NCBI GenBank assembly: GCA_003353845.1
Contig: PIVT01000005.1
Location: 1-64,000 of the forward strand
Reading direction: 5' to 3'
Source of the DNA: Pseudomonadota bacterium
GTDB lineage: Bacteria; Myxococcota_A; UBA9160; JADFDR01
DNA: 64,000 nucleotides
Shown here: one piece after another, positions 35,078-44,023 of the stretch
How positions within the stretch are numbered: position 1 is the first letter of the stretch
Layout of the letters: each line of letters starts with the position of its first letter
Program-made: the position numbers and the translations under genes
The notes under the pieces: model-generated
What the model was told of the DNA's origin: nothing
The model's database searches: none
What the model saw: the letters and a program-made list of their open reading frames with translations, nothing else

Positions 35078-37144
35078 TCAGAACTGATTCGCAATCACCT
35101 TGGAAAAATAGGTACTCCATCCGAGGTCGTGGAGCTCGGTGATTTCTTTGGATGTTTCGAAGTCAGGCAGGAAGAGGCGGTCGATGAGCCGCTGCACGGT
35201 TTCGGGATCGGAGGTCGCGAGGTTGGCTTCTTGATTGGAGCGCAAGCTCAGGCGGTCGAAGTTTGCGGAGCCCAAGCACGCCCAGCCGTCGTAGACCGCG
35301 GCTTTCACGTGGGACATTCCCGGATAGGCGTAGACGCGCACTCCGTATTCGAGCAATTGCCTGGCCACGTAGAGGTTGGCTCCTTGCATGATGCCATGGT
35401 TTCCCTGTGAGGGCAGGATGACGCGCACGTCCACGCCTCGCATTCGCGCGCGCACAAGTTCTGCCAGAAGTTCCCCATCGGAGAAGTAGGGCGTCTCGAT
35501 GAAAATGAATTTCTTCGAACGCTTGATGGCCTCCACCTGAGCGCGGTAGATCTGTGAGTCACCCGTCCTGGTGTAGAGGGTGCGCATGGGTACCGCGTTG
35601 TCGACCTCCGGTTTGGAGATGTGCTGGAAACTATGTGCGAAGACAGCCCAGTCACCCCAGGGTCCTGCACGATCCCAGGCCTTGCGAAACTCACGGCGCA
35701 ACTCGGCGATAACGGGGCCCCTTACTTCCATCATCACGTCGTGCCAGTCATAGCGATAATGATCGCCGATGTTCATGCCACCGATATAACCGAGATCATG
35801 GTCGACCATGGTGGTTTTGGTGTGATCGGCCGTGAGCCAGGGGTTGCGTGTCGAGCGCGCTTGTACTTCGGAATTTTCGCGCAGGTAACGTGCCATGTTT
35901 TGTGGCCGGTCGATGCTGCGCTTCGAGAGCGTAGGTTCTGCGGCCCAGACCGTGACCATCTTACTGCCGATATTGTCCATTAGCACTTTGACGCGAACCT
36001 CCTGGGAGCGTCGCTTGATTAGGTCGGCGATCTTCAGGGCATAGTCGTCGTTGTCGAAAATGAAGGTGCGCAATTCGACACTCTCATCAGCCCGCGTGAC
36101 CTCGTCAATGAGCGTGGGAAAAAACTCGATGCCATCAATCAGGAAGACCATCGTTCCCGTGGTGTGCTTGTCGCGGGCGATCTTGTCGAGATCTTCCTCC
36201 CAGGCTTCGAGGTCCATCCCCGAACCCTCCGCCAATGGCGGGATGAGTTGGTTGTTGTCGGGCAGCTTCTTGCTGCGCTTGACGAGGTCGTAGGAGCGGG
36301 TGCGCAGTCCGGAGAAGAAGCGATGGAAGGTGGTGGCGGGCTGCTTCACGAGAGCAGAGAACTGCCCCGCGACGATGAGCCTAGAGAAAGATTTGAAACC
36401 CTTCGAGGCCGTTCCTGAATGGGTCGGAAGGTGGGAGACGATGGGGAAGTCGAAGAAGACGGTTTCGCGCTGTTCAAGGTCGAGCAGGATGAAGGCGGTA
36501 CGTCCTTCTTGGGCCTCTCCCGTCGAGAAGAGTAGGGGTGAGTGCAGTTCCGGGTGGCGTGACAGAAAGCTCCGAAGGGCGTCGGTGGAGTTGCGATTGG
36601 ATTCCTCACTGTCGACGGTGCGTAAGAGGCGAACGTCGGCAGGCTTGTTTTCAATCCAGTTGATGAGCAGTTCGCCATCGGGGGTGTGGGAGACGAAAAC
36701 CTCGCCGCCTTGAATTTCGACCAGCACGCCTTCGCCTGGATTTTCGGGTGCAGCCAGGTGGAAAAACTCGGTGAGGAGTTCGAGCCAGAGCGTATCGGAG
36801 AGCACAGGCGTGGAGTTCGCGGCCGATTTCCGTGTCTGTGCATGATCGGCCGCGACTCGCTCTAGCTCGGCTTGCAAGTGATGATAGCCGCCTTCGTCCT
36901 CGTCTTCAGAAATTTCCCAGCTGCCTTGCACATAGAATGGAGCGCGGAAGTCTTCCCCGCCAACGTGGTACTCGAAGAGCACTTCGCGCTCACCGAGGTA
37001 GGCCTGGGTGAGATCCTGTGGAGGCAGCTCCTTGACAACCCCCTGCGAGTCCGGCGTAGGGCTAGAGGCACAGGCGAGGGCGTGTGCCATGAACCAGCAG
37101 AGCACAATTCTCCTTACGTGTTGCCAAAGAGATCCTCGGCTCAT
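35078..37144 (-). CDS. phospholipase D / cardiolipin synthase-like lipoprotein
   Basis: 688 residues. The signal peptide ends at LACASS, so it is likely a lipoprotein. A 300-residue N-terminal domain of unknown fold is followed by two PLD half-sites: HTKTTMVD near residue 450 and HVKAAVYD near 620, each the H-x-K-x4-D catalytic motif, with GGMNIGD and LGSANFDRLS after them. Family members hydrolyse or transfer phosphatidyl groups. The start ATG 37144 is directly adjacent to the stop of the HtrA-like gene (37146), so the two form an operon. The long N-domain is unusual for cardiolipin synthases. Confidence 0.85.
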   Translation of the reverse strand: MSRGSLWQHVRRIVLCWFMAHALACASSPTPDSQGVVKELPPQDLTQAYLGEREVLFEYHVGGEDFRAPFYVQGSWEISEDEDEGGYHHLQAELERVAADHAQTRKSAANSTPVLSDTLWLELLTEFFHLAAPENPGEGVLVEIQGGEVFVSHTPDGELLINWIENKPADVRLLRTVDSEESNRNSTDALRSFLSRHPELHSPLLFSTGEAQEGRTAFILLDLEQRETVFFDFPIVSHLPTHSGTASKGFKSFSRLIVAGQFSALVKQPATTFHRFFSGLRTRSYDLVKRSKKLPDNNQLIPPLAEGSGMDLEAWEEDLDKIARDKHTTGTMVFLIDGIEFFPTLIDEVTRADESVELRTFIFDNDDYALKIADLIKRRSQEVRVKVLMDNIGSKMVTVWAAEPTLSKRSIDRPQNMARYLRENSEVQARSTRNPWLTADHTKTTMVDHDLGYIGGMNIGDHYRYDWHDVMMEVRGPVIAELRREFRKAWDRAGPWGDWAVFAHSFQHISKPEVDNAVPMRTLYTRTGDSQIYRAQVEAIKRSKKFIFIETPYFSDGELLAELVRARMRGVDVRVILPSQGNHGIMQGANLYVARQLLEYGVRVYAYPGMSHVKAAVYDGWACLGSANFDRLSLRSNQEANLATSDPETVQRLIDRLFLPDFETSKEITELHDLGWSTYFSKVIANQF

Positions 37145-37145
37145 C

Positions 37146-38051
37146 TTACAGGTCCCTCTCTCCTCGCCCTGCAAGTACGTCTTGGATGAACTCCAGGGCC
37201 TGGGCGGCGGGTACGGTAAAGCCGATTCCCTGCGCGCCTTCGGCACCTGCGGTATTCACACCGATCCAGGCGCCTTGAAGCGTGATTAGCGGTCCGCCAG
37301 AGGAGCCGGGGTTGATAGCGGTATCGGTTTGCAGGAAGTGGATATGGCGCCCCTCTGCCTCGTCGACACCGGAGAGTGTACGATCGGTCTGGCTGATGAT
37401 GCCAAAGGTGACGGTACGCCCGAGACCCAGGGGATTTCCCACAGCGATGACGAACTCACCCACCTCGATCTCACTGGAGTCACCCATGGGCAGCACTGGA
37501 TACTCGTGCTTGGGTTGCACTACTTGGAGCAAGGCCAGGTCATAGGCGGGGTCGCGGGCAATGATCCGTAGTGGAACTTCCTCGCCATCATGGGTGAGGC
37601 CCAAGATCTCCTGGGCGTTCTGGACGACGTGGTTATTTGTGAGGATATAGCCCGAGGAGTGAATAAAGAAGCCGGAGCCCAGACCTATACCGGGCAGATT
37701 CACGCGGAAGTGTGTGAGGGGGAGCTTGATGGGAAAGAGATGTACGCGATAGGCCGTTTTTGAGCGGGTGTAGATGCTCACGACGGCCGGTCCCGTCTGC
37801 TGCGCGATGTTGCGAATCAGGCCGGAGTCGATGGGCATATTGGCAACGGTCGCGCCGGCGGGTGCTTTGACCAGGACCGAATCCATGGGCTTAGCGCGCA
37901 ACGGGTCTGCCGCAGAGCGCAGGTAGACCGGCGAGTCTACCGGGAATTCGGCTTGCGGCTCGTCGAGTGTGATACAGGCCGTTGCAAAGAGGCTGAGGCC
38001 GAGCAAGGCACCGGTCTGGCGTAAGAGCAGGGAAATGCGGTAAGTGAACAT
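37146..38051 (-). CDS. HtrA/DegP-type trypsin-like protease lipoprotein without PDZ domain
   Basis: 301 residues. A lipobox-like FATAC follows the signal peptide. The trypsin-like domain has the full triad: His in TNNHVV, Asp in DPAYDLALL and Ser in NPGSSGGPL. The usual C-terminal PDZ domain of DegP and DegS is missing, so substrate selection must work differently. It probably acts in the periplasm or on the outer-membrane face. The second Met (38051) is preferred since GGAG within the upstream codons lies seven bases before it. It is divergent from the EEP lipoprotein gene by 92 bp and directly coupled to the PLD gene. Confidence 0.88.
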   Translation of the reverse strand: MFTYRISLLLRQTGALLGLSLFATACITLDEPQAEFPVDSPVYLRSAADPLRAKPMDSVLVKAPAGATVANMPIDSGLIRNIAQQTGPAVVSIYTRSKTAYRVHLFPIKLPLTHFRVNLPGIGLGSGFFIHSSGYILTNNHVVQNAQEILGLTHDGEEVPLRIIARDPAYDLALLQVVQPKHEYPVLPMGDSSEIEVGEFVIAVGNPLGLGRTVTFGIISQTDRTLSGVDEAEGRHIHFLQTDTAINPGSSGGPLITLQGAWIGVNTAGAEGAQGIGFTVPAAQALEFIQDVLAGRGERDL

Positions 38052-38143
38052 CGACAACTCCATAATTTGGAAACGAAAAGGAACTATAGCATGCGGAGTC
38101 TCTTCCTTCCGTAAGTGGGTTCAAGCGCCTCTTGGGGAAAGGA

Positions 38144-39103
38144 ATGAATAGGAGTGAAACGGCGTCGGAGGGTGGTATCCTGACTTGCCTTGTGAAGAGC
38201 CTACGATCAATCCACATCTTCCGAAACTCCTTATTCCTGCTCCTCGGTTTCACCGCGTGCCTACACGTCCCGGCGGTGGAGGTCCTGCAACAGGGAAGCG
38301 AAAGAATGACCACCAGCGCGGTGGCCAACTGTGACAAGACTGGCGAGCGCGTTACACGAGGAAGAGGGCATGGAAAGAACACGGTGCTCAACCCGTCCTC
38401 CATCACGCTCACCAGCTGGAATGTACACAAAGGGGGGTTCCCTCTATGGGGAGAGGAGTACCTGCAGATTCGCACGCCTAGCGATCTTCTCTTGATCCAA
38501 GAAGCCCAGCTGAACAGTGCACTCCGAACGACCCTGGACCAGGAAGCGCTGAAGTGGGTCATCTCCACCAGCTACCAACGATCTGACGATAAACCCATTG
38601 GCGTTCTCACCGCTGCCAGCGCGCAACCGCTCTATCAATGCGCACTGCGTACCCAGGAGCCGTTCACGCGCATTCCAAAATCGATCCTGATTACGGAGTA
38701 CCCGCTGGGCGGGACGCAAGAGACGCTACTTGTGGCCAACGTTCATGCGATCAACTTCACCTTCGGCACAAGTAGTTATCGTGCGCAATTGCACCAGATC
38801 TCAGAGCAGATTAAAACCCACAGTGGTCCTCTCCTCATTGCGGGAGATTTCAATACCTGGAGTAAGAAACGCCTTGCATTGCTCATGGCGTTTGCAGACG
38901 GGCTTGGGCTTTACGCCACGCACTTTCCTGAGGACGAGCGCCGAAGCGTCAGAGGCATCCCCCTTGATTACATCTTCTTTCGCGGGCTTGAGATGCAGTA
39001 CTCAGCAGTCAAAGCTGCAGAGTCTTCCGACCACAACCTTTTGGAGGCGCGTTTTGGGCTGGCAGTGAAACTCAGCCAGGCCGAATCACTATCGATTCAT
39101 TAA
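38144..39103 (+). CDS. endonuclease/exonuclease/phosphatase-family lipoprotein
   Basis: 319 residues. The N-terminus carries a hydrophobic stretch ending in LLGFTAC, consistent with a lipoprotein. The EEP fold shows its standard order: WNVHKG, IQEAQ, NVHAIN, GDFNTW, LDYIFF and SDHNLL, supplying the Asn, Glu, Asp, Asn, Asp and His of the metal-dependent phosphodiesterase site. Substrates in this superfamily include DNA, RNA, phosphoinositides and sphingomyelin. ATG 38144 is close behind GGGGAAAGGA. With the divergent protease-PLD pair it forms a set of three surface hydrolases. Confidence 0.85.
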   Translation: MNRSETASEGGILTCLVKSLRSIHIFRNSLFLLLGFTACLHVPAVEVLQQGSERMTTSAVANCDKTGERVTRGRGHGKNTVLNPSSITLTSWNVHKGGFPLWGEEYLQIRTPSDLLLIQEAQLNSALRTTLDQEALKWVISTSYQRSDDKPIGVLTAASAQPLYQCALRTQEPFTRIPKSILITEYPLGGTQETLLVANVHAINFTFGTSSYRAQLHQISEQIKTHSGPLLIAGDFNTWSKKRLALLMAFADGLGLYATHFPEDERRSVRGIPLDYIFFRGLEMQYSAVKAAESSDHNLLEARFGLAVKLSQAESLSIH

Positions 39104-39273
39104 TGCGAGCGTTCCCACTGCGAGAAGCTTTTCAGAAGTCGCGAGAGTGGGAGTAGGGCCGGGTCCACTGGCATGACATTTCTACATTGCTGAGAACCCG
39201 ACACAGTCCTATCTTGACTCAATAGACCCTCTGGTTGTTAATTCTTCCGTCCTCATTTTTTGGGAATATTTTG

Positions 39274-41208
39274 ATGAAATTATTTGAACGAAGTCAGATC
39301 GGTAATATGGATTTAAAGAATCGCCTGGCCATGGCGCCCATGGGTACCAATGGATTGACTGACATCGATTGTGGGTATGGACGACGTCTGATTGATTTTT
39401 ACGAAGCCAGAGCAAAGGGCGGGTTGGGCATGATCATGACCGGTGCCGCAGTGGTGAATACCGAACTGGAAGGGGGTATCTCGCACTTTCTTCCGCGTCT
39501 CGATTCACCTGCCTATATGGGCCGACTCAGTGAGCTCGTCGATGCATTGCATTATCACGATTGCAAGTTGGTATTGCAGCTGACCTGCGGTTTCGGGCGA
39601 GTCAACTTTTTGGAAAACAATCCAATTCCTCCCATCGGTCCTTCGGAGAATAGTTGTTTCATCGACCCTAGCGTCACTACCCGGCCATTGACCGTAGAGG
39701 AAATTCAACAGTTTGTGATTTCCTATGCCACTGCTGTGGGCATGGCGGATATCGCCGGGGTGGATGCCATCGGTATACACGGTTACGGCGGCTATCTAGT
39801 CGATCAGTTCATGTCGTCACTCTGGAACCGGCGTGAGGATGAGTACGGTGGAGATCTCGACGGGCGCTTGCGCTTTGCAATGGAACTGATCGGTGCTTCC
39901 CGTGCCGCGGCACCAAATATGCCGATTATATTCAAGTTTACGCCAGATCATTATCTCGAGGGTGGGCGTACCTTGGAGGAGGGAATTGAAGTGGCCAAGC
40001 GTCTTGAGGCCGCAGGCGTCGATGCCTTGCATGTGGACGCGGGCTGCTATGAAACCTGGAATCGGGTGATCCCCAGCATGTATGACGAAGCCGGTCCGAC
40101 ATTGGATCTGGTCAAAACCATCAAAGACATTGTGAGTATCCCAGTGATCAGTCATGGCAAATTGGGTAATCCCGAATTGGCCAAGAAAGTGATCGAGGAG
40201 GGGATAGCGGATTACGTTTGTCTGGGGCGACCTGTCCTGGCAGATCCAGAATGGACCAATAAGGTTAAATCAGGTAGGGCTGCAGATATCAAGCCCTGTA
40301 TCTCCTGCAACGATGCCTGTGTGGGTCGTGGCTATGACATGAAGTACTTGGGTTGCACGGTCAATGCGCAGACTGGTATGGAAAATACTTATACCCTCAC
40401 ACCTGCCCGATCGAAAAAGAAGGTGTTGATTATTGGCGGCGGGCCAGCGGGCATGGAGGCGGCTCGAGTTGCGGCTCAACGCGGTTTTGATGTCACGCTT
40501 TGGGAAAAATCGAAAGCGTTGGGAGGCAAGTTGATCCTTGCTGCTGTTCCCGCTTTCAAGAAGGACCTGGTCCCCTTTCTTGACTACATGAGGCGCGAGA
40601 TGGATCGGCCAAATATCAGTGTTGAACTAGGCAAGCAGGCGACGCCCGAGAGCATTGAAGCCTTTGGTGCCGATGAAGTGATCATTGCCACCGGGTCTCG
40701 ATTCAGTCCCCCGCCCATTCCCGGTATTGATGGGGACAACGTCTACAGCAGTGCAGAGTTGTTCGCGGATCAACCGGATACAGGGGAGCATGTCATTGTG
40801 ATTGGTGCTGGGTTGTGTGGCAGCGAAGCCGCGGCAGACCTGGCAGTCAACGGTGGCAAGAAAGTGACCTTGGTGGAAATGATGGATCAGGTGGTGTCAG
40901 AGGGGACTACCCTCCCGACACTGATCGGCATTCAAACCCTTCTGGCACAGGGGCAGGTGGATGTTCGCTTGAGCACCACGGTGGTAGAGATCAACGCCAC
41001 GGGCATTGTGGTGGAAAAAGCAGGGGAGCGTGAAGCGATCGCCGGGGATTCGGTGATTATGGCAACAGGTTATGTCGCGGACCCCGCGCTGCGTGACGCG
41101 ACGGAAAGCCGGGTGGCAAGTTGTAAAGCGGTGGGGGATTGCGTCCAGCCGGGCAAGTTCATTGGAGCGATTTGGGGAGGCTTCAACGCTGCGCGGGTGA
41201 TTGATTAG
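39274..41208 (+). CDS. old-yellow-enzyme / 2,4-dienoyl-CoA reductase-type flavin-Fe-S oxidoreductase
   Basis: 644 residues. An FMN-binding TIM barrel covers about 1-340 (APMGTNG, GIHGYGGYLVDQF). A 4Fe-4S cluster follows with CISCNDAC and a fourth Cys in YLGCTVN. Then come an FAD Rossmann (VLIIGGGPAGMEAA, about 388-401) and an NAD(P) Rossmann (VIVIGAGLCGSEAA, about 508-521). This is the layout of bacterial 2,4-dienoyl-CoA reductase FadH, bile-acid BaiCD and trimethylamine dehydrogenase. A role in reduction of unsaturated acyl-CoA would fit the fatty-acid theme. The start is ATG 39274. The stop overlaps the convergent RND gene by 4 bp. Confidence 0.9.
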   Translation: MKLFERSQIGNMDLKNRLAMAPMGTNGLTDIDCGYGRRLIDFYEARAKGGLGMIMTGAAVVNTELEGGISHFLPRLDSPAYMGRLSELVDALHYHDCKLVLQLTCGFGRVNFLENNPIPPIGPSENSCFIDPSVTTRPLTVEEIQQFVISYATAVGMADIAGVDAIGIHGYGGYLVDQFMSSLWNRREDEYGGDLDGRLRFAMELIGASRAAAPNMPIIFKFTPDHYLEGGRTLEEGIEVAKRLEAAGVDALHVDAGCYETWNRVIPSMYDEAGPTLDLVKTIKDIVSIPVISHGKLGNPELAKKVIEEGIADYVCLGRPVLADPEWTNKVKSGRAADIKPCISCNDACVGRGYDMKYLGCTVNAQTGMENTYTLTPARSKKKVLIIGGGPAGMEAARVAAQRGFDVTLWEKSKALGGKLILAAVPAFKKDLVPFLDYMRREMDRPNISVELGKQATPESIEAFGADEVIIATGSRFSPPPIPGIDGDNVYSSAELFADQPDTGEHVIVIGAGLCGSEAAADLAVNGGKKVTLVEMMDQVVSEGTTLPTLIGIQTLLAQGQVDVRLSTTVVEINATGIVVEKAGEREAIAGDSVIMATGYVADPALRDATESRVASCKAVGDCVQPGKFIGAIWGGFNAARVID

Positions 41209-43673
41209 TCAATTTCGGGTTGTTTGTCGTCGAGGACCATCACGAGCAGGGCGGGTGCTACGAGCATATCGGCCAGGAAGGCAATGATGGTGGCCGAGCT
41301 GGCGAGCAGGCCGAACTGGACCACATGATAAAACGACGCGAAGGCCAAGACGAAGAAGCTCGTCGCTAGCGCCACCGTTGTGGTCAGCAGCGCGACGCCA
41401 GTCGTGGCGAAGGTTTTGCGAATGGAGGCTTGGACCTGGCCGCTCGCTTCGTAGTATTGATTAAACTTGTGCATGAAATGAATGGTGTCGTCGACAGCGA
41501 TGCCTAGAATGATGCTGCCGATGATCACGGTCATGATTGTGATGGGAATATCGAGAGCGCCCATGAGGCCCAGCGTCAGATAGACAGGAAGTAAGTTGGG
41601 AATCATGCTGAGCAGGCCGCGCTTCCAGTTCCCGACGAGCAAGATCATGAGTGGTGTGATGATTGCAAATGCCAGGGCGTAGGAGCGAGTCAAGCTCGTG
41701 AGCAAAAGAGAAAAGGAGCGAGCGATCAGCTGCATGCTGCCCGTGATTTGGAAATGGATATCGGGCCCCAAGATGCGCTGCAGTTCGCTTCGAAGTGAGG
41801 TGAGGAAGGGAACGTAATAGCGGCCGTCGGCAAAATTGGATTGCAGGGTGAGCCGTGCCGTTTGCAGTTGGCTGTCCGTTAGCTGTTCCAAGTCGTCGGA
41901 GCCGCTGTTCTCGAAGAGCAAGAGTTCTTGGGCGATGAGCGCGCGATCCTCGGGCAGGGCGTAGTACTCGTCCCGGTTCTCGTTCAGGGCGCGATGCGTC
42001 TCTTTCACAATGTCGAGAATGCTCGTCGCCTTGCCGATGCGGACGAGACCCTCGCGCTGGGATAGCACGTGGGCCGTGGCTTCATCGATGCGGCGCAACA
42101 CGTCTGGATCGTGCAGGCCGTTCTCGTGCCCGGTATCGATGAGGATCTCAAGGGTCTGGAGCCCTTCGAATTCGCGATCCATGGTCTTTATAGCGATCCT
42201 TACAGGGTCGTCCTCGAAGAAGCCCTCCAGCGCGCTATCGCTGAAGCGGACCTGGGTGATGCCCAATGCGCCGAGTGCGAGGAGCACGCTCGTGCAAAAC
42301 AGAATGGCTTTGGGATGTCCAATGGCAAGGTTCCCGAGCCCGCGCAGTGTGGCGTCGATGGCACCGATCTCACCCGAGCTCTCGTGTGTCCCGGACGTAG
42401 CCTCGCGTTTTCGAAAGAGGCTTGGCCCGGTGATGGGAGAGCCGCTGGGCGCGATGGCCAGCAGCGCTGGAAGCAATGTTAGCGTGAAGAACAACGCGAG
42501 CAGGACGCCAATGGGAGAGATCGTGCCCAGTTGCGCGAGTGGCATCAGCTCCGCTGCGTGAAAGGAGGCGAGGCCGCCCGCCGTCGTAAGGCTGGTTAGC
42601 ACGACGGCCAGACCGGAATGGGCCATGGCCTGGGCGATGGCCTCCCCTTTCTCTTCTCCGGCGGCCTGTCGCCGGTAAAAGAGCGAGAGAATATGCACGG
42701 CGTCGCACACCCCGACGGCCAAAAGGAAGGTAGGCACGGATTGTGTTGGCATCGTGAAGGGGATGCCCATCCAGCCCATGGCGCCGAAGGTTGCGAGGAT
42801 GGATAGCGTGACGACGATTAGGGGTAGCAGGGCTGCACTCAGGCGGCGAAAGAGCGCGAAGAGCAGCACAAAGACCAGGCAGATCGAAATTCCTGTGAAC
42901 AGTCTGACGTCGTGCTTGGTGAGCTCTTGGATGTGATGCATGATGAGTTGGTTGCCGGCGAGGTAGACGGGGAAAGACTCGTTCTCATAGCGGGAGACGA
43001 CGGCCTTGAGTGCATCGATGGTCTCCCAGGTTTCCTCGTTCGTGAGGAGCACAGGTGTTCCTGCGGCACCTTCGAGGTCGTTCTCCTCGAAGCTCGCTAG
43101 CTCTTCTATTGCGGTCGCCTCGCCCAGAGATGAATAGGTTTCGAGCCGAAGCATGACTGCAGTGAATTGGTGGTTTCGCGAGACGATGTGATTTACGTAA
43201 AAAGAATTGCTGAGCGCGCGTTCGCTCAAGATGGCGAGTTCGGCTTCATTGGATGGCCAATCCTCCATGAGCTCGCCTACGACGAGCTTGTCGCCCTCGC
43301 CGTAAGTGAAGCGCGCGTTGACGAGGCTCGTGATCTCTACCACATGGGGGAGTTCGCGCTCGAGGTCAGCGTGAAAGGCGCGCAACTTTTCAAGGAACTC
43401 AAGATCGAAGACTTCGGCTGGCTTGATACCGACGAGCATGAGTTGATCAGGGCCGTAGCGCTCAAGGAAGGCGTCGTATCTCCTACGCGTTTCGTCGTGG
43501 GTGTCCAAAAAGCTTTCGTTGGAGAAATCGACCCTCATGCGAGGGAAACCGCAGATCAGCACGACAGCGCAAAGCAGCGACAGGAACAAGACGCTCCAAC
43601 GCCAGCGCACCATGAGGTGGCCCCAGTCCAAGAAGGCGCGCTCAGCCCGGGTATGAAGATGGAAATTTGTCAC
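41205..43673 (-). CDS. RND-superfamily transporter (MMPL / hopanoid-exporter-like)
   Basis: 822 residues with two repeats of one helix, a periplasmic domain of about 200 residues and five helices, that is 12 helices in all. Central helices contain DAVHIL in the first repeat (VGVCDAVHILSLFYR) and DDTIHFMHKF in the second, where the proton-relay Asp residues lie. This size and pattern fit the MMPL/HpnN/patched-like branch, which moves lipids across the inner membrane, rather than drug exporters of about 1040 residues. The GTG start 43673 is used; no adaptor or outer-membrane partner is adjacent. Confidence 0.88.
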   Translation of the reverse strand: MTNFHLHTRAERAFLDWGHLMVRWRWSVLFLSLLCAVVLICGFPRMRVDFSNESFLDTHDETRRRYDAFLERYGPDQLMLVGIKPAEVFDLEFLEKLRAFHADLERELPHVVEITSLVNARFTYGEGDKLVVGELMEDWPSNEAELAILSERALSNSFYVNHIVSRNHQFTAVMLRLETYSSLGEATAIEELASFEENDLEGAAGTPVLLTNEETWETIDALKAVVSRYENESFPVYLAGNQLIMHHIQELTKHDVRLFTGISICLVFVLLFALFRRLSAALLPLIVVTLSILATFGAMGWMGIPFTMPTQSVPTFLLAVGVCDAVHILSLFYRRQAAGEEKGEAIAQAMAHSGLAVVLTSLTTAGGLASFHAAELMPLAQLGTISPIGVLLALFFTLTLLPALLAIAPSGSPITGPSLFRKREATSGTHESSGEIGAIDATLRGLGNLAIGHPKAILFCTSVLLALGALGITQVRFSDSALEGFFEDDPVRIAIKTMDREFEGLQTLEILIDTGHENGLHDPDVLRRIDEATAHVLSQREGLVRIGKATSILDIVKETHRALNENRDEYYALPEDRALIAQELLLFENSGSDDLEQLTDSQLQTARLTLQSNFADGRYYVPFLTSLRSELQRILGPDIHFQITGSMQLIARSFSLLLTSLTRSYALAFAIITPLMILLVGNWKRGLLSMIPNLLPVYLTLGLMGALDIPITIMTVIIGSIILGIAVDDTIHFMHKFNQYYEASGQVQASIRKTFATTGVALLTTTVALATSFFVLAFASFYHVVQFGLLASSATIIAFLADMLVAPALLVMVLDDKQPEID

Positions 43674-43695
43674 GCGACTAGCATAGCATTGACTT

Positions 43696-43809
43696 CTATT
43701 TGTCCGTAGCGATACGCAGGACCTCTTTCTTGACCTGTTTTTCGATCTTGGAAACGTGTCGTTTCTGGGACTTCCCCTTTGCGATAAACAACATCAAGCC
43801 GTCCACCAT
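43696..43809 (-). CDS. possible 37-residue basic protein ahead of the RND gene
   Basis: A short frame from ATG 43809 to a stop at 43696 encodes a basic, helical peptide (MVDGLMLFIAKGKSQKRHV, then KIEKQVKKEVL). It ends 22 bases before the RND start on the same strand. Directly upstream on this strand is another short frame ending at 43821 (VLDQVLQEHEERFNEGDPEL). They may be small genes or the remains of one gene broken by a frameshift. I cannot assign a function; support is weak. Confidence 0.3.
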   Translation of the reverse strand: MVDGLMLFIAKGKSQKRHVSKIEKQVKKEVLRIATDK

Positions 43810-43925
43810 CGAAATGATGCCTACAGCTCGGGGTCGCCCTCGTTGAAACGCTCCTCATGCTCTTGCAGCACCTGATCCAAAACGGCCTTAGGCAATGCCT
43901 CCTTGGTCTTGAGAGGGTATTGCAG

Positions 43926-43953
43926 TTGACAACTGTCAACCGACAGGTAAAAT
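43926..43953 (+). promoter_or_regulatory. sigma70 promoter with operator, twin of the one at 6515
   Basis: TTGACA (43926-43931), a 16-base spacer and TAAAAT (43948-43953). The first half TTGACAACTGTCAA is a perfect palindrome and continues into CCGACAGG. All but a few bases match 6515-6542. A further TCAAGTGACAGG at about 43957-43968 could be a second operator half. It should drive the tandem methyltransferase genes. Confidence 0.7.
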
Positions 43954-44023
43954 AGGTCAAGTGACAGGTTTGGTCTACCGTGCTTTCAGGCGAGGTCCTA
44001 AGGGAGGGAGGGAGGGAGTAGGT

